Part shown: piece after piece, positions 23,853 through 33,612 of the stretch
Position numbering within the stretch: position 1 is the first letter of the stretch
How the letters are laid out: each line of letters begins with the position of its first letter
Assembly: GCA_037974665.1 (NCBI GenBank)
Contig: CM075771.1
Location: 20,185,425 to 20,249,424, forward strand
Reading direction: 5' to 3'
DNA: 64,000 nucleotides
DNA from: Ehretia macrophylla
Lineage: Eukaryota; Streptophyta; Magnoliopsida; Boraginales; Ehretiaceae
The notes under the pieces: generated by a model
Seen by the model: the letters and a program-made list of their open reading frames with translations, nothing else
The model's database searches: none
Told to the model about the DNA's origin: nothing
Translations under genes and position numbers: made by a program

Positions 23853-25118
23853 GTGAATCAATTAGACATAAATAATGCGTTTCTTCATGGCCATCTTAGC
23901 GAGAATGTGTATATGAGTCAGCCGCCTAGGTTTCATGATCCATCTCGTCCTCGTCATGTTTGTCGACTTATCAAATCGTTATATGGCCTGAAACAAGCTC
24001 CACAGGCTTGGTTTACAGAGCTTCGCAACTTCATTCTCTCTCTGGGTTTTGTCAATGCTAAATCAGACAGCTCTTTATTTGTCTATAGTGACAAATCTCG
24101 GCTAGCCTATATCTTGGTCTACGTCAACGATCTTCTCATCACTGGTAACTCTTCTCACTTCATTCGCCAAATCATTGCAGCTTTGTCTTCCAAATTTTCG
24201 CTTAAGGATCTTGGTTTGTTGTCATATTTTCTTGGGGTCGAAGCACAACCCTCTTGTGGTGGTTTATTTTTGTCTCAGCAGAAGTATGTGCGTGATTTGT
24301 TGTTGAAGTTTAATATGGAAGGAGCCAAGGATTCCAGTACTCCAATGAGCTAACATACTCGGCTGACTCTCTCTGATGGTGCTTCTCTCAATGGCTCATC
24401 GAGTTATCGCAGCTTAATCGGCGGGCTTCAATATTTGGTTCTCACCCGTCCTGATATTGCTTATACTGTTAATAAGTTGGCCCAATTTATGCACAATCCG
24501 CGGCAACCTCACTGGACAGCGGCGAAGCGTCTCTTGCGATATCTCAAGCATACTATTCAATTTGGTCTTCTGATCACTCCTTCACGTAGCCTCACACTCA
24601 CGGCATTCTCAGATGCCGACTGGGCAGGTAACAGGGATGATTATACATCTATTTCTGCATATGTGATCTTCCTGGGAAACACACCAGTGTCGTGGTGTTC
24701 AAAGAAACAGAAAACTGTTGCTAGGAGCTCCACAGAAGCCGAGTATCGGTCAGTTGCAGCCACCACAGCTGAAGTCTGTTGGTTGCTAAATTTACTACGT
24801 GAGCTAAAGTTCTCTTCTGCACGGATACCGCGTCTCTTTTATGACAATCTTGGGGCAACTTTTCTTTCAGCTAATCCCGTCTTTCATTCGAGGATGAAGC
24901 ATCTTGCACTAGATTATCATTTTGTGTGCGATAAAGTGTCTTCCGGCATACTACAGGTTGTTCACATCTCTACCCATCAACAGCTTGCAGATGTTCTCAC
25001 AAAGCCTTTACCCAAGTCACAGTTCAGTTCTTTCCGGTCCAAGATAGGTATCGCTGATGGCTCCACCATCTTGCGGGGCATATTAAGAAAGAGACCAGTA
25101 CAAATCAGTCTCTAAACA
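23853..25118 (+). pseudogene. Copia 2 RT and RNase H remnant
   Basis: The RT palm (LDINNAFLHGHL, SLYGLKQAPQAW) runs to a stop at 24351-24353. The active-site box reads YVNDLLITG (near 24120) where Copia RTs have YVDD, so a catalytic Asp is replaced by Asn. RNase H follows (24435-25115: RPDIAYTVNKLAQFM, SDADWAG, STEAEYRSVA, YDNLGATFLSANPVFHSRMKH) and runs into the right LTR. Not functional. Confidence 0.88.
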
Positions 25119-25276
25119 ATACACAACAATAGCCTAGTTCGAATATTGAAATCATCCTTTAGTTTTGGGATAAGCTGTTGTAACCATTTATCTTATCCCT
25201 TTTTGTACATGTATTTATATGGGAATTATGTGAATGAATGAATAGCTTTCACTTCTCAAGCTCTTGTTTCCTTATA
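25081..25276 (+). repeat. Right LTR of Copia 2
   Basis: 196 bp, same ends as the left copy. Preceded by TTGCGGGGCA as polypurine-like tract. Confidence 0.9.
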
Positions 25277-25529
25277 GATATATCATATATCTCGATCTTA
25301 CCCGTGAAGGGCTTGGGAGGGTTGAAAGTATCGTTGCATGTGATATTGAATCCAATATCTAGAGCACAATCTGTTCCTATGCCAAATGGGTATGGAATCG
25401 TGAGTTTGCCGCATTTAGTTGCGCAATGTTCATGCTTAGCTCTAACGGGAGCTTTTAGTATAGTGTGAGCAGTGTTGTCGGTTGTAATATTGGTTGAGGT
25501 GGTGGTATTAATTTCCAGCAAACAACTAA

Positions 25530-26080
25530 CTAATGGTAGACGGTTTTTCAATACCGCTGGTAAGAGGCTGCTTCCAGCGGTGGTTTACGGTTAATTTCAT
25601 ATCTTTTACGGCCAATTTTTGAAGCACAGAAAGAGAAGTGAAAAGGTAACGTTTCGGTTGGAGGTTTTGGATTCTGCTTCTCCTTCCTCTTTGCGTTGCT
25701 CTCAAAGAAAACGAATAGAGTTTTTATTCAACAAATACTCCTAAGAAATCTTTTATTTTCTGATCAGATGGCTTAAGTGCTAGATTATTTTTTCATACTG
25801 ATTACCAGGGTGGTTTAAGTACAAAATTATAATGTCAGAATATGGACTCATTTATTCCCACTTAATTCGATCTGCAGGCTATTTTGACCAAATATTCATT
25901 TGAGGCCCATATTATAATAAAGCGTTTTTAGTGGACAAGAATGTGAATGGGAGATCCCATGCTAAATTGAAGTAGGTTCTTCAATCTAAGAAATAGTGAT
26001 ATATTTAATTCATAACTCCAGTGAATTGATGTCCTTTTATTAGTTTTTATCATAAAAATTTCATTTCAATTGGAATTTGA
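25530..26080. repeat. WAK duplicon shoulder, copy 3
   Basis: Non-coding. AGAAGTGAAAAGGTAACG and TTCTGCTTCTCC resemble 60-130 and 13190-13240. GAATGTGAATGGGAGATC...TCTAAGAAATAGTGA is a partial relic of the 290-bp unit. It joins directly to the truncated 5' end of WAK-B exon 1, so a recombination breakpoint lies near 25520. Confidence 0.55.
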
Positions 26081-26550
26081 TTATTTACTATGTACGAATA
26101 TTTCCACTGAGCATCCATAATTGAATGATTAGAGCACCCAACTCTGTATGGTCCTAATATTTTGTAATTTCTAAAGCTTCAAATTTTTATTACTATCTTT
26201 TTATTTTCACAAACAAAAAGAAGAAGAAAATTAACCGATATATATTGTTTTTTTAAATAATATAGAAGCGGCATTTAACGTGATTTTAATTTGATGTGAC
26301 GTAAAAAAATTCCAACATAATGGTGTCGTTTATACTAAAAGGAAACAAAACTATACTGCAATAAAAAAGACAAGGAGAAGAAAATTGATAACTACGAAAT
26401 ATGCCTCTAATTAATTATAATGTTTTTCTTAAATTTCTGAAAAGAAGTAAGACACTAGCAAGTATTATTAATTCTAACAACCACACTACGCCTTAGATAG
26501 ACTGACATCCCCTTTGCGTTATTGTTCATCTTAGTCCACATAAGCCCGTC
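26081..26550. other. WAK-C downstream flank
   Basis: No gene. Paralogous to 1940-2450 and 29910-30390 (TGAATGATTAGAGCACCCAA, TGACATCCCCTTTG). Confidence 0.5.
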
Positions 26551-29500
26551 TCAACGTGCAGTATTTGTTGTATACAACATTGGAGCAGTATCCAATTTCA
26601 AACTGTATTGTCCAGAGACATTGAAAGCATTGATAGGGCTTAAATGAACTGTGTAAAGATCGCTTGCTTCAGCTCCACCATAGAGGTCCATTGCTTCATT
26701 TTTAGCTCTTAGACCTGCAGCCTCCTTGTCACTTTGGGGTTCTGTCCAATGATGCTTGTTGAATTTCCTTATACCTTCAAGTTCCATTGCCACATCTTTC
26801 ATTGTAGGTCTATCTTCACCGTTCAAATGAACACATCTCTTTATAAGTTGAGCAACTGTTTGGATTTGCTCTAGTGACCCTTCCCTTACAACTCGAGGAT
26901 CAAGACTTTGAAACAAGCGATTTTCCTTCATAGACATGACAAGATAGGTGGTCAAGTGCCTTTCTTCTAGGCTTCTTTCGATGCAAAGATGTTTCTTCCC
27001 TGTCAACAGTTCTGCAAGAACCACTCCAAAACTATATACATCGCTTTTCTCTGTCAATTTACTAGTATGAAGATATTCGGGATCCAAATAGCCTAATGTC
27101 CCTTGAACTAATGTGGTCACTTGAGTTTGATCCAAGGATACTAATCTCGATGCTCCAAAATCTGATATTTTTGCTGTGTAATCATCATCTAATAATATGT
27201 TTGCAGACTTAACATCTCTGTGGATAATAGGTTTGGAAGCTGCCAAATGAAGATAAGCTAGTGCACCCGCAGTTTCAGCAGCTATCCTTAAACGGTTCTC
27301 CCATGAGAGCCAAGATGATCTACTATTATGGATGTGGTGGAATAGAGTTCCATTAGAGACGTATTCATAAACTAATAAAGGAACTTCAGCAGCTTCTAAA
27401 CAACATCCCAAAAGTTTCACTACATTTCGATGGTTAACTCGTGTAAGAATAACCACTTCATTGATGAATTGTTCTATTTGACTCTTATCCATTATTCTAG
27501 ATTTTTTAATTGCAACTACGCATTTATCCAAAAGAACTCCCTTGTAAACTATACCATATCCACCTTGGCCGAGGATCCTATCTTCTGCATAATTATTGGT
27601 GGCTTTCTCTAGCTCTTCAGCAGTAAATATTTTTGTTGATTCTACACCACCCTCATTTGAATTGATTTGTTGTTTCAATAAAAGACCTCCATTTTGCAGA
27701 AAAAATTTCTCTCTCAGTTTACTAAGCTTCCTCTTTTGGATGCCAAAGCATAGCCAACTTACCCCAATAAGTAAGGACAAAAGGCCAACTGCGACACCTG
27801 CATATGTCATTTCAATTAGGAATAAAATTTTGTTACAAGTTACCTTTTCCTTTTGTCCTTAAAAAGAAATATCATAAACGCAGACAAAAAAGAAACACTG
27901 TACAAGAGAAAGGGGGCCATCCTATGCCGCTCTGTTGCTTCATTATCAAGAGTAGATATGCAACTGAACTGGGGTATTGCTAATATTTATATATTTTTAT
28001 AAATATTTTGCTACCCCTTCTTCTTTAAGTTGTCCCTTCTACAATCCCATTTAAATGCTCCATCTATTTGAGAAGACCTATATGATATGATCAGTTTGCT
28101 AGAGCAAAAAAGGAGGCAAAAAATGAACTTCTTGTAACATGGACAATTTATTTGTTTTTTGTTTCTGTAAATTGACTATGGTATGGAATTAATCTCCAGA
28201 ATTATTGAATTAAATACTAATTACTTTATAGTTTCTGAGACAATTATGGATGAAACTTTTCTTCTACATGTCTTTAATGGTATACTAAATACACTGGCAG
28301 TGTTATCCTATAGAAACTTAGCAGGAATTAAAGAAAGAGGTCGAAATTTAACGTTTGATTACTATACTCATATGAAAAGCTTAAGAGAATGAAGAATCCA
28401 AACAGCATGCGGCTTTCCTGCCGTGATGACATAAGAGATGCATAAAATTACCTACGGAGAACTTGATCACGGGAAACTCTGATTTATCACGAATGCAGCC
28501 TCGACCATCCTTTCCGTCACCAGAGTATCCATGTCGGCAAGAACAATTAAAGCTTCCAGGGAGGTTAATGCAAATCATCTCACATGGATTGTTTTTAGGA
28601 TCTTGACATTCATTAATATCTGACAAAAGAAGGAAAAGTAACATAGAAATTAGTTGTTCAAATCTGTTATGAGCTAGATTTGAGAAAACCATCCAAGTAG
28701 TTTAAATGTTGATAAAACAACCTTGGCAGCCCGGATCAAGATAAGGATTGCCCTCATAGCCTTTGTTGCAGCTGCAACGGTACCCTCCTAAACCGCTTGT
28801 TGAATTAACGCAAACACTATTTGCTTTACACGCATACTCTTTTGACTTTTCGGCTTCTCCGCAACTCGAGCTCCCAATCGCCCAGTCTAACACTATGGGA
28901 ACACTAGCCAAGATCCTGCGCTCAAACTCAGGATCCTGGAGATCTGTCACCCCACCGAATGTAAAACGGTCTTGTTCACCAAGAAAGCCATAGCTGCAAT
29001 TACTGAATGAGTTGACCTCGATTCCATTTTTCGCACTGCTGATGGTAGAGTTATAGAACCTTCGAATCTTTGGTATAGATACTTGACAACACCCAATGCC
29101 AGAGCAAGACCCATTAATCACATCATCTAATTTGGAACAGGACGATACGCATCCAGTGTAGCTCCTCCAATTTCTATCACCTACATAACCAATGGCATCG
29201 CAGCTGATGAGGGTGAACTTGTTTGCGTCTGAGAAGGAGTATGGAGTTTCTTTTCCTAGATCTACAGAAGTCCATCGATTGTCATAATATGTTATTGCTC
29301 CTGATGAATCGTAGTAGCACCGCTTGGCGATGATAGTATCAACACGCAGTTGGGTATTTGAAATATCATATACCTCAATGTTACCTACGAAGGGCTTCGG
29401 AGGGTCGGAAGAATTGTTGCATATGATTTCGAACCCGGGGTCTAATGCGCAATCTGTTCCTATGCCAAATGGGTATGGGACCGTCAGGTTTCCGCATTTA

Positions 29501-29700
29501 GTTGTGCAATTTTCATGCTTGGCTATAATTGGAGCTTTTAGGATAGAGTAAGGGTCGGTTGTATTGGTTGAGGTGGTGGCACCAGTCTCGATTGCAGCCA
29601 GTGCCAACACTAGACAAGAGATGAAAAACCAGGCAACTCGCGGAAGCATTTTGTTTGAAGTTATGATTGAAAGATCAAAGATTAATGGGGAAGACTTCAT
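26551..29700 (-). CDS. Wall-associated receptor kinase-like protein (WAK-C), intact, 3 exons
   Basis: Paralogue of WAK-A. Minus-strand exons 29700-28722, 28619-28452 and 27797-26551; phases match WAK-A (Q|DINEC and V|GVAVG), giving 797 aa. ATG at 29700 is upstream; ATG at 29649 ([18 protein letters not shown]) makes a more standard signal peptide and 780 aa. Domains: signal peptide, GUB_WAK wall-binding ([13 protein letters not shown]), EGF, calcium-binding EGF (exon 2), membrane helix, kinase with [25 protein letters not shown] and [10 protein letters not shown], then a C-terminal tail ending TNTAR as in WAK-A. Predicted role: wall sensing at the plasma membrane, ligand unknown. One codon longer than WAK-A in the N-lobe (AAEVPLL). 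Introns are short (102 and 654 bp). Confidence 0.9.
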
Positions 29701-29776
29701 TAGAAAAAGACGAGTAAGAGTTATATTGCAATAATATGCAAGGGCTATGATCAAGGTTACACTCAACTCTCAGCAC

Positions 29777-29783
29777 ATTTATA
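29777..29783 (-). promoter_or_regulatory. Probable TATA box of WAK-C
   Basis: TATAAAT on the minus strand, about 77 bp upstream of the ATG at 29700, in the same local context as the WAK-A box. Confidence 0.45.
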
Positions 29784-29889
29784 GACAGACTTGTTGGATA
29801 AAACTGCACGGCGCCAACATATCGGTGGAACTATTTTCAGTAATCGTATTAAAACCGTAAGCACGTCATATATAGAGTCCTCTGAATTA

Positions 29890-30470
29890 TGTTTATTTCT
29901 TCTAAAATTTCTACTAAGCATCTATAACTGAATGATTAGAGCACCCAATTCTGTATGCTCCTAGTATTTTGTAATTTCTGAAGTTTCAAATTTTTATTAC
30001 TATTTTTTTTAATTTTTACAAACAAAAAGAAGAAGAAAACTGACCGATATTGTATTTTTAAATAACACGGTGGTATTTAACATAATTTTAATTTTTGATG
30101 TGAGGTCAAATAATTCCCACATAATGGTGTCATTTATACTTAAAGGAAACAAAGCTATACTGCAATAAAAAAGACAAGGAGAAGAAAATTGATACAACAG
30201 TGGGCTACTAAATATGCCTTTAATTAATTATAATGTTTCTTCTAAAAATTCTAAAAAGAAGTAAGACACTAGCAAATATTATTCTAAGAACCACAATACG
30301 CCTTAGATAGACTGACATCTCCTTTGCATACTTCTTGTTTTGTCATATATTTCATGAATTAAATAATGTTGTTGTTCATCTTAGTCCACATAAGTCCGTC
30401 TCAACGAACATTATTTTGTAGGATACAACATTGAATAGGAGAAGTATCCAATATATAATGACATATATGA
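29890..30470 (-). pseudogene. WAK relic D: 3' flank plus last codons of another copy
   Basis: 29910-30395 repeats the 3' flank of WAK-C (26105-26545) closely. At 30396-30460, CGTCTCAACGAACATTATTTTGTAGGATACAACATTG...AGTATCCAAT matches the complement of the stop codon and final codons of WAK-C exon 3. The homology then stops; the rest of the gene is deleted. Confidence 0.65.
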
Positions 30471-30737
30471 TAATGACTTTGCGAAACATAATATTTATTT
30501 CCTTTTTTCTATCAAGTATATATAGAGCTGACATTTCGTATTTGAGGAAGAGAGTTGTTCAAAACATAAAGGTTTGTGGAGGTTGACGCCACCATTTTAA
30601 ACATCAAATGATTTAAAAGGAAAATCTCAACATAGAAGTGGTCATAGACAGATGATATGTAACATCATAAGAACTTTTTTTATTTTCTCTTGAAAATACA
30701 CTTTTCATTACTTAACTAGAAAAAAAAAATTGCATTC

Positions 30738-30924
30738 TGATAAGTACAAATATCTTCACATCTTTTAGCTTTATCTATTTTTCAGTTAGTTCGTATATCT
30801 GTTTTGTTGTAGTTGATATCCAGAATTCTACCTGATGTAAAACACTTGTACATGACACTGGTTGTAATATGTATAAAAGGCAATACAAGGCGCCTGATCT
30901 TACATAGGCAAAATTTCCCTTTCA
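30738..30924 (+). repeat. Left LTR of Copia 3
   Basis: 187 bp; contains TATAAAAGGC near 30870 as the likely promoter TATA. Confidence 0.93.
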
Positions 30925-30990
30925 TGGTATCAAGAGCTTAGGTTAATTTTTTTTTTTTTTTTTTACTGCCCACTCACTTCCCAATTGTCT

Positions 30991-33603
30991 ATGGATTCCT
31001 CGTCTGCTACAGCTTCTACCTCTACTCCCTCTGCAGACCCTCTTCCAGTTGTCAAGCACATTCCACAGGAACTTTCTCTTCGTCTTGGGTCTGACAATTT
31101 CATTCTTTGGAAAACCCAAGTCTATCCCGTTTTACGCTGCCATGGCCTTCTTGGTTTCATTGATGGCACAATTGCTAAACCTGAATCGCCTACAGATGAG
31201 GTTGCACGATGGACTAAACTTGATCAAATGGTGCTTGGCTGGCTCTTAGTCTCTCTTTCAGAATCGGTTTTGTCGCAGGTTGTAGATAAGCAGACTTCTC
31301 GCGATGTTTGGCAGACCTTGGAAACACTTTACGGCTCTCAGTCACGAGCTAGAATCCAACAGATGAAGACGGAGTTGCAGTCTCTTGTCAAGGGTGTTCA
31401 ACCTATACATCAGTATATTCAGCGAGCGAAATCGTTATCTTTGGCTTTGGCTAGTGCTGGAAAGGCCGTCGATGATGACGATCTCGTCTTATGGACACTT
31501 CGCGGACTCGGATCAGAATTCGATCCTATTGTTGCCGCGATCAATTCGCGCCCTACTTGTCCTAGTTTCGCCGAAGTATGTGGCCTGTTGTTTGATTTTG
31601 AGCTTCGTATTATGACTTCTGCGTCTTTGGTTGAGAAGTCCGCCGCCGTCTCTCTGACATCTTCTTTCTCTCATGGCACACCCAAATCAACACCACCTCT
31701 CACGCAGCCTTCACTACCTACATCTCGACCACCATCATCTGGTCACTCAGGTAGAGGACGGCGTGGTGGTCGTGGTTCCGGCAGGGGTCGAGGACGGTCC
31801 TCCTCACAACAGCCGTCATCTTCTTCTAGCTCTTCCCAAGTGGTCTGTTATCGTTGCGGTTATCCGTATCATAAGGCGAATAATTGCTGGGCTCCTGATG
31901 AGGCTGTTACGGCAAATACTAAAGCTTTCAGTGCGTTCCATGTTACAAATCCATCAGACTCGCAATGGTACCTTGACACTGGTGCTACCCACCATATGAC
32001 ACCAGATGAAAATCAGGTTTCTGGTAAGCTACCTTATCTCGGTTCTGATCGTGTTCTGGTTGGTAATGGCATGGGTTTACGCATTACTCACACTGGCCAC
32101 ACTCCTCTTGCTTTATCATCTGGTTCTCAACTTAATTGTGATGTCTTGCTTGTTCCTCAACTTACAAAACGTCTTTTATCTGTATCGCAATTTACCAAGG
32201 ACTATAATTGTTGTTTCATTTTCACTTCCTCTGGTTATTGCATAAAGGACTTGAAGACGGGTCGGCTGCTTCACCAAGGGCATCTTGATGGCGGACTTTA
32301 TTCCTACAAGCAGATTCATAAAATAGCTCTTGCTACTCATAAGGCTTCTATGGATGTCTGGCATGCACGACTTGGCCATCCTTCAGCCCATACTTTGCTT
32401 AGGCTGCATAAATTTCTTTCTTTGGACTCTTCTACTGCTCCCCATAAGCCTTGTGCTAGCTGCCAATTTGGAAAGAGTAAACGACTTCCTTTTGATTTGT
32501 CTAGTACTCGGTCCTCTAAGCTGCTTGATGTTATTCATTGCGATGTATGGGGTCCTGCCCCAGAAGTGTCTCTGGAAGGTTTTCGCTATTACCTAGTTTT
32601 AGTAGATGATTTTAGTCGGTTTTCTTGGTATTACCCTTTGACAAGGAAATCTGATGTAATCTCTATTTTTCCAATTTTCATTGCCATGGTTGAAAACTTA
32701 TGCAATACAAAGATTAAAATTGTTCAAAGTGATGGTGGTGGCGAGTTTATTAATCACAGTATTCAATCTCTTTTTCGTGCTCATGGTATTGTTCATAGAT
32801 TGTCATGCCCAGGTACACCGGAGCAAAATGGTGTTGCTGAACGGAAACACCGTCATATAGTTGAAACGGGCCTTACACTACTTGCTCTAAGTGGTTTATC
32901 CAAACAATTTTGGAATCATGCTTTTAGTACTGCAGTATATCTCATTAACCGGTTGCCTACTTCTCTTCTAAGGCATAAATCACCGTATGAAATATTGAAT
33001 GGTCATCAGCCAGATTACTCTTTGCTTCGCATCTTTGGTGCTTTGTGTTATCCATGTCTTACTCCACTGGGACGTCGCAAGTTGGATTTCAAAACTTGTC
33101 GATGTATTTTTATCGGCTATAGTCCATCACACAAGGGGTACAAATGCTTTGATCCAACTACTAAACGTATTTTCATTTCTCGGCATGTGGTCTTTGATGA
33201 GTCGGAATTTCCTGCTCAATTATTACACTCATCACGTTCATTCCCGTCGCAATTGTTCAAGCTCAGGCCGTTTCCTTCTCAATTGCTCAATGAATCACAG
33301 ACTTCTTCTTCATTGCCTATTGAGCGTGCTATTGAGCCCATTTCTTCAACTTCTCACGTGCCACATAGATCTGCAGCAACACCTATGCCACCTGCTATGT
33401 TGCCATTACCCTCTCATGAGTTGGATGCTGATGACTGCCTTATTACTCCTTCCTCACAGTCCATACCGCTTGAATCTCCTTGTCCTGCAGGGCCGTCCAA
33501 TGTTCCCACTTCACCAGGTATTTCAGCGGTGTTACCTACTGCTCAGCAAGCTGCTAGTCGCGTGCATCACATGGTCACTCGGACCATGGATGGCACACGG
33601 TGA
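30991..33603 (+). CDS. Copia 3 gag, protease and integrase
   Basis: Open for 870 codons from the ATG at 30991. Gag comes first (LGSDNFILWKTQVYPVLR, VWQTLETLYGSQSRARIQQMK). A Gly/Arg/Ser-rich linker and a CCHC knuckle, CYRCGYPYHKANNC (near 31846), follow. Protease WYLDTGATHHMT, the pre-integrase HHCC (HARLGHPSAHTLL, CASCQFGKSK) and the integrase core with HCDVWGP, QSDGGGEF and GTPEQNGVAERKHR are all present, so the acidic triad is in place. The frame ends at TGA 33601-33603, between integrase and RT. Role: capsid, maturation and DNA integration of the element. Confidence 0.93.
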   Translation: MDSSSATASTSTPSADPLPVVKHIPQELSLRLGSDNFILWKTQVYPVLRCHGLLGFIDGTIAKPESPTDEVARWTKLDQMVLGWLLVSLSESVLSQVVDKQTSRDVWQTLETLYGSQSRARIQQMKTELQSLVKGVQPIHQYIQRAKSLSLALASAGKAVDDDDLVLWTLRGLGSEFDPIVAAINSRPTCPSFAEVCGLLFDFELRIMTSASLVEKSAAVSLTSSFSHGTPKSTPPLTQPSLPTSRPPSSGHSGRGRRGGRGSGRGRGRSSSQQPSSSSSSSQVVCYRCGYPYHKANNCWAPDEAVTANTKAFSAFHVTNPSDSQWYLDTGATHHMTPDENQVSGKLPYLGSDRVLVGNGMGLRITHTGHTPLALSSGSQLNCDVLLVPQLTKRLLSVSQFTKDYNCCFIFTSSGYCIKDLKTGRLLHQGHLDGGLYSYKQIHKIALATHKASMDVWHARLGHPSAHTLLRLHKFLSLDSSTAPHKPCASCQFGKSKRLPFDLSSTRSSKLLDVIHCDVWGPAPEVSLEGFRYYLVLVDDFSRFSWYYPLTRKSDVISIFPIFIAMVENLCNTKIKIVQSDGGGEFINHSIQSLFRAHGIVHRLSCPGTPEQNGVAERKHRHIVETGLTLLALSGLSKQFWNHAFSTAVYLINRLPTSLLRHKSPYEILNGHQPDYSLLRIFGALCYPCLTPLGRRKLDFKTCRCIFIGYSPSHKGYKCFDPTTKRIFISRHVVFDESEFPAQLLHSSRSFPSQLFKLRPFPSQLLNESQTSSSLPIERAIEPISSTSHVPHRSAATPMPPAMLPLPSHELDADDCLITPSSQSIPLESPCPAGPSNVPTSPGISAVLPTAQQAASRVHHMVTRTMDGTR

Positions 33604-33612
33604 CCTTGAGTC

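Larger units (their letters stand above)
22557..25276 (+). mobile_element. Copia LTR retrotransposon 2, internally deleted, TA...TA ends
   Basis: LTRs at 22557-22752 and 25081-25276, both 196 bp, differ at about 5 positions. The target duplication GATAT is perfect (22552-22556 and 25277-25281). The primer site TGGTATCAGAAG starts at 22753. With these boundaries the LTR runs TATTAAGAAA...CCTTATA, a non-canonical TA/TA terminus instead of TG/CA. The element is 2.72 kb because much of pol is missing. It is inserted in WAK-B exon 1, 50 bp from Copia 1. Confidence 0.93.
14236..25520 (-). pseudogene. WAK-B: WAK-like pseudogene shattered by two Copia insertions
   Basis: Minus strand. Exon 1 survives in three pieces: about 25520-25282 (TIPYPFGIG wall-binding domain), 22551-22502 and 17512-16926. 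The gaps are two Copia elements with target duplications GATAT and AATTG. Exon 2 is 16832-16650 and exon 3 is 14916-14236. Further damage: no signal peptide (homology stops near 25520); a stop in exon 1 at 17053-17055; a TAA in exon 2 after the EGF cysteines; a 4-base insertion in the membrane segment; a stop at 14680-14682 inside the glycine loop (ILG*GGYG); and a deletion of about 580 bp near 14275-14281 joining KISD directly to the C-terminal TAPML. DFG, the activation loop and the whole C-lobe are gone. The remaining frame still carries HRDVKSAN. It cannot encode a kinase. Confidence 0.93.
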
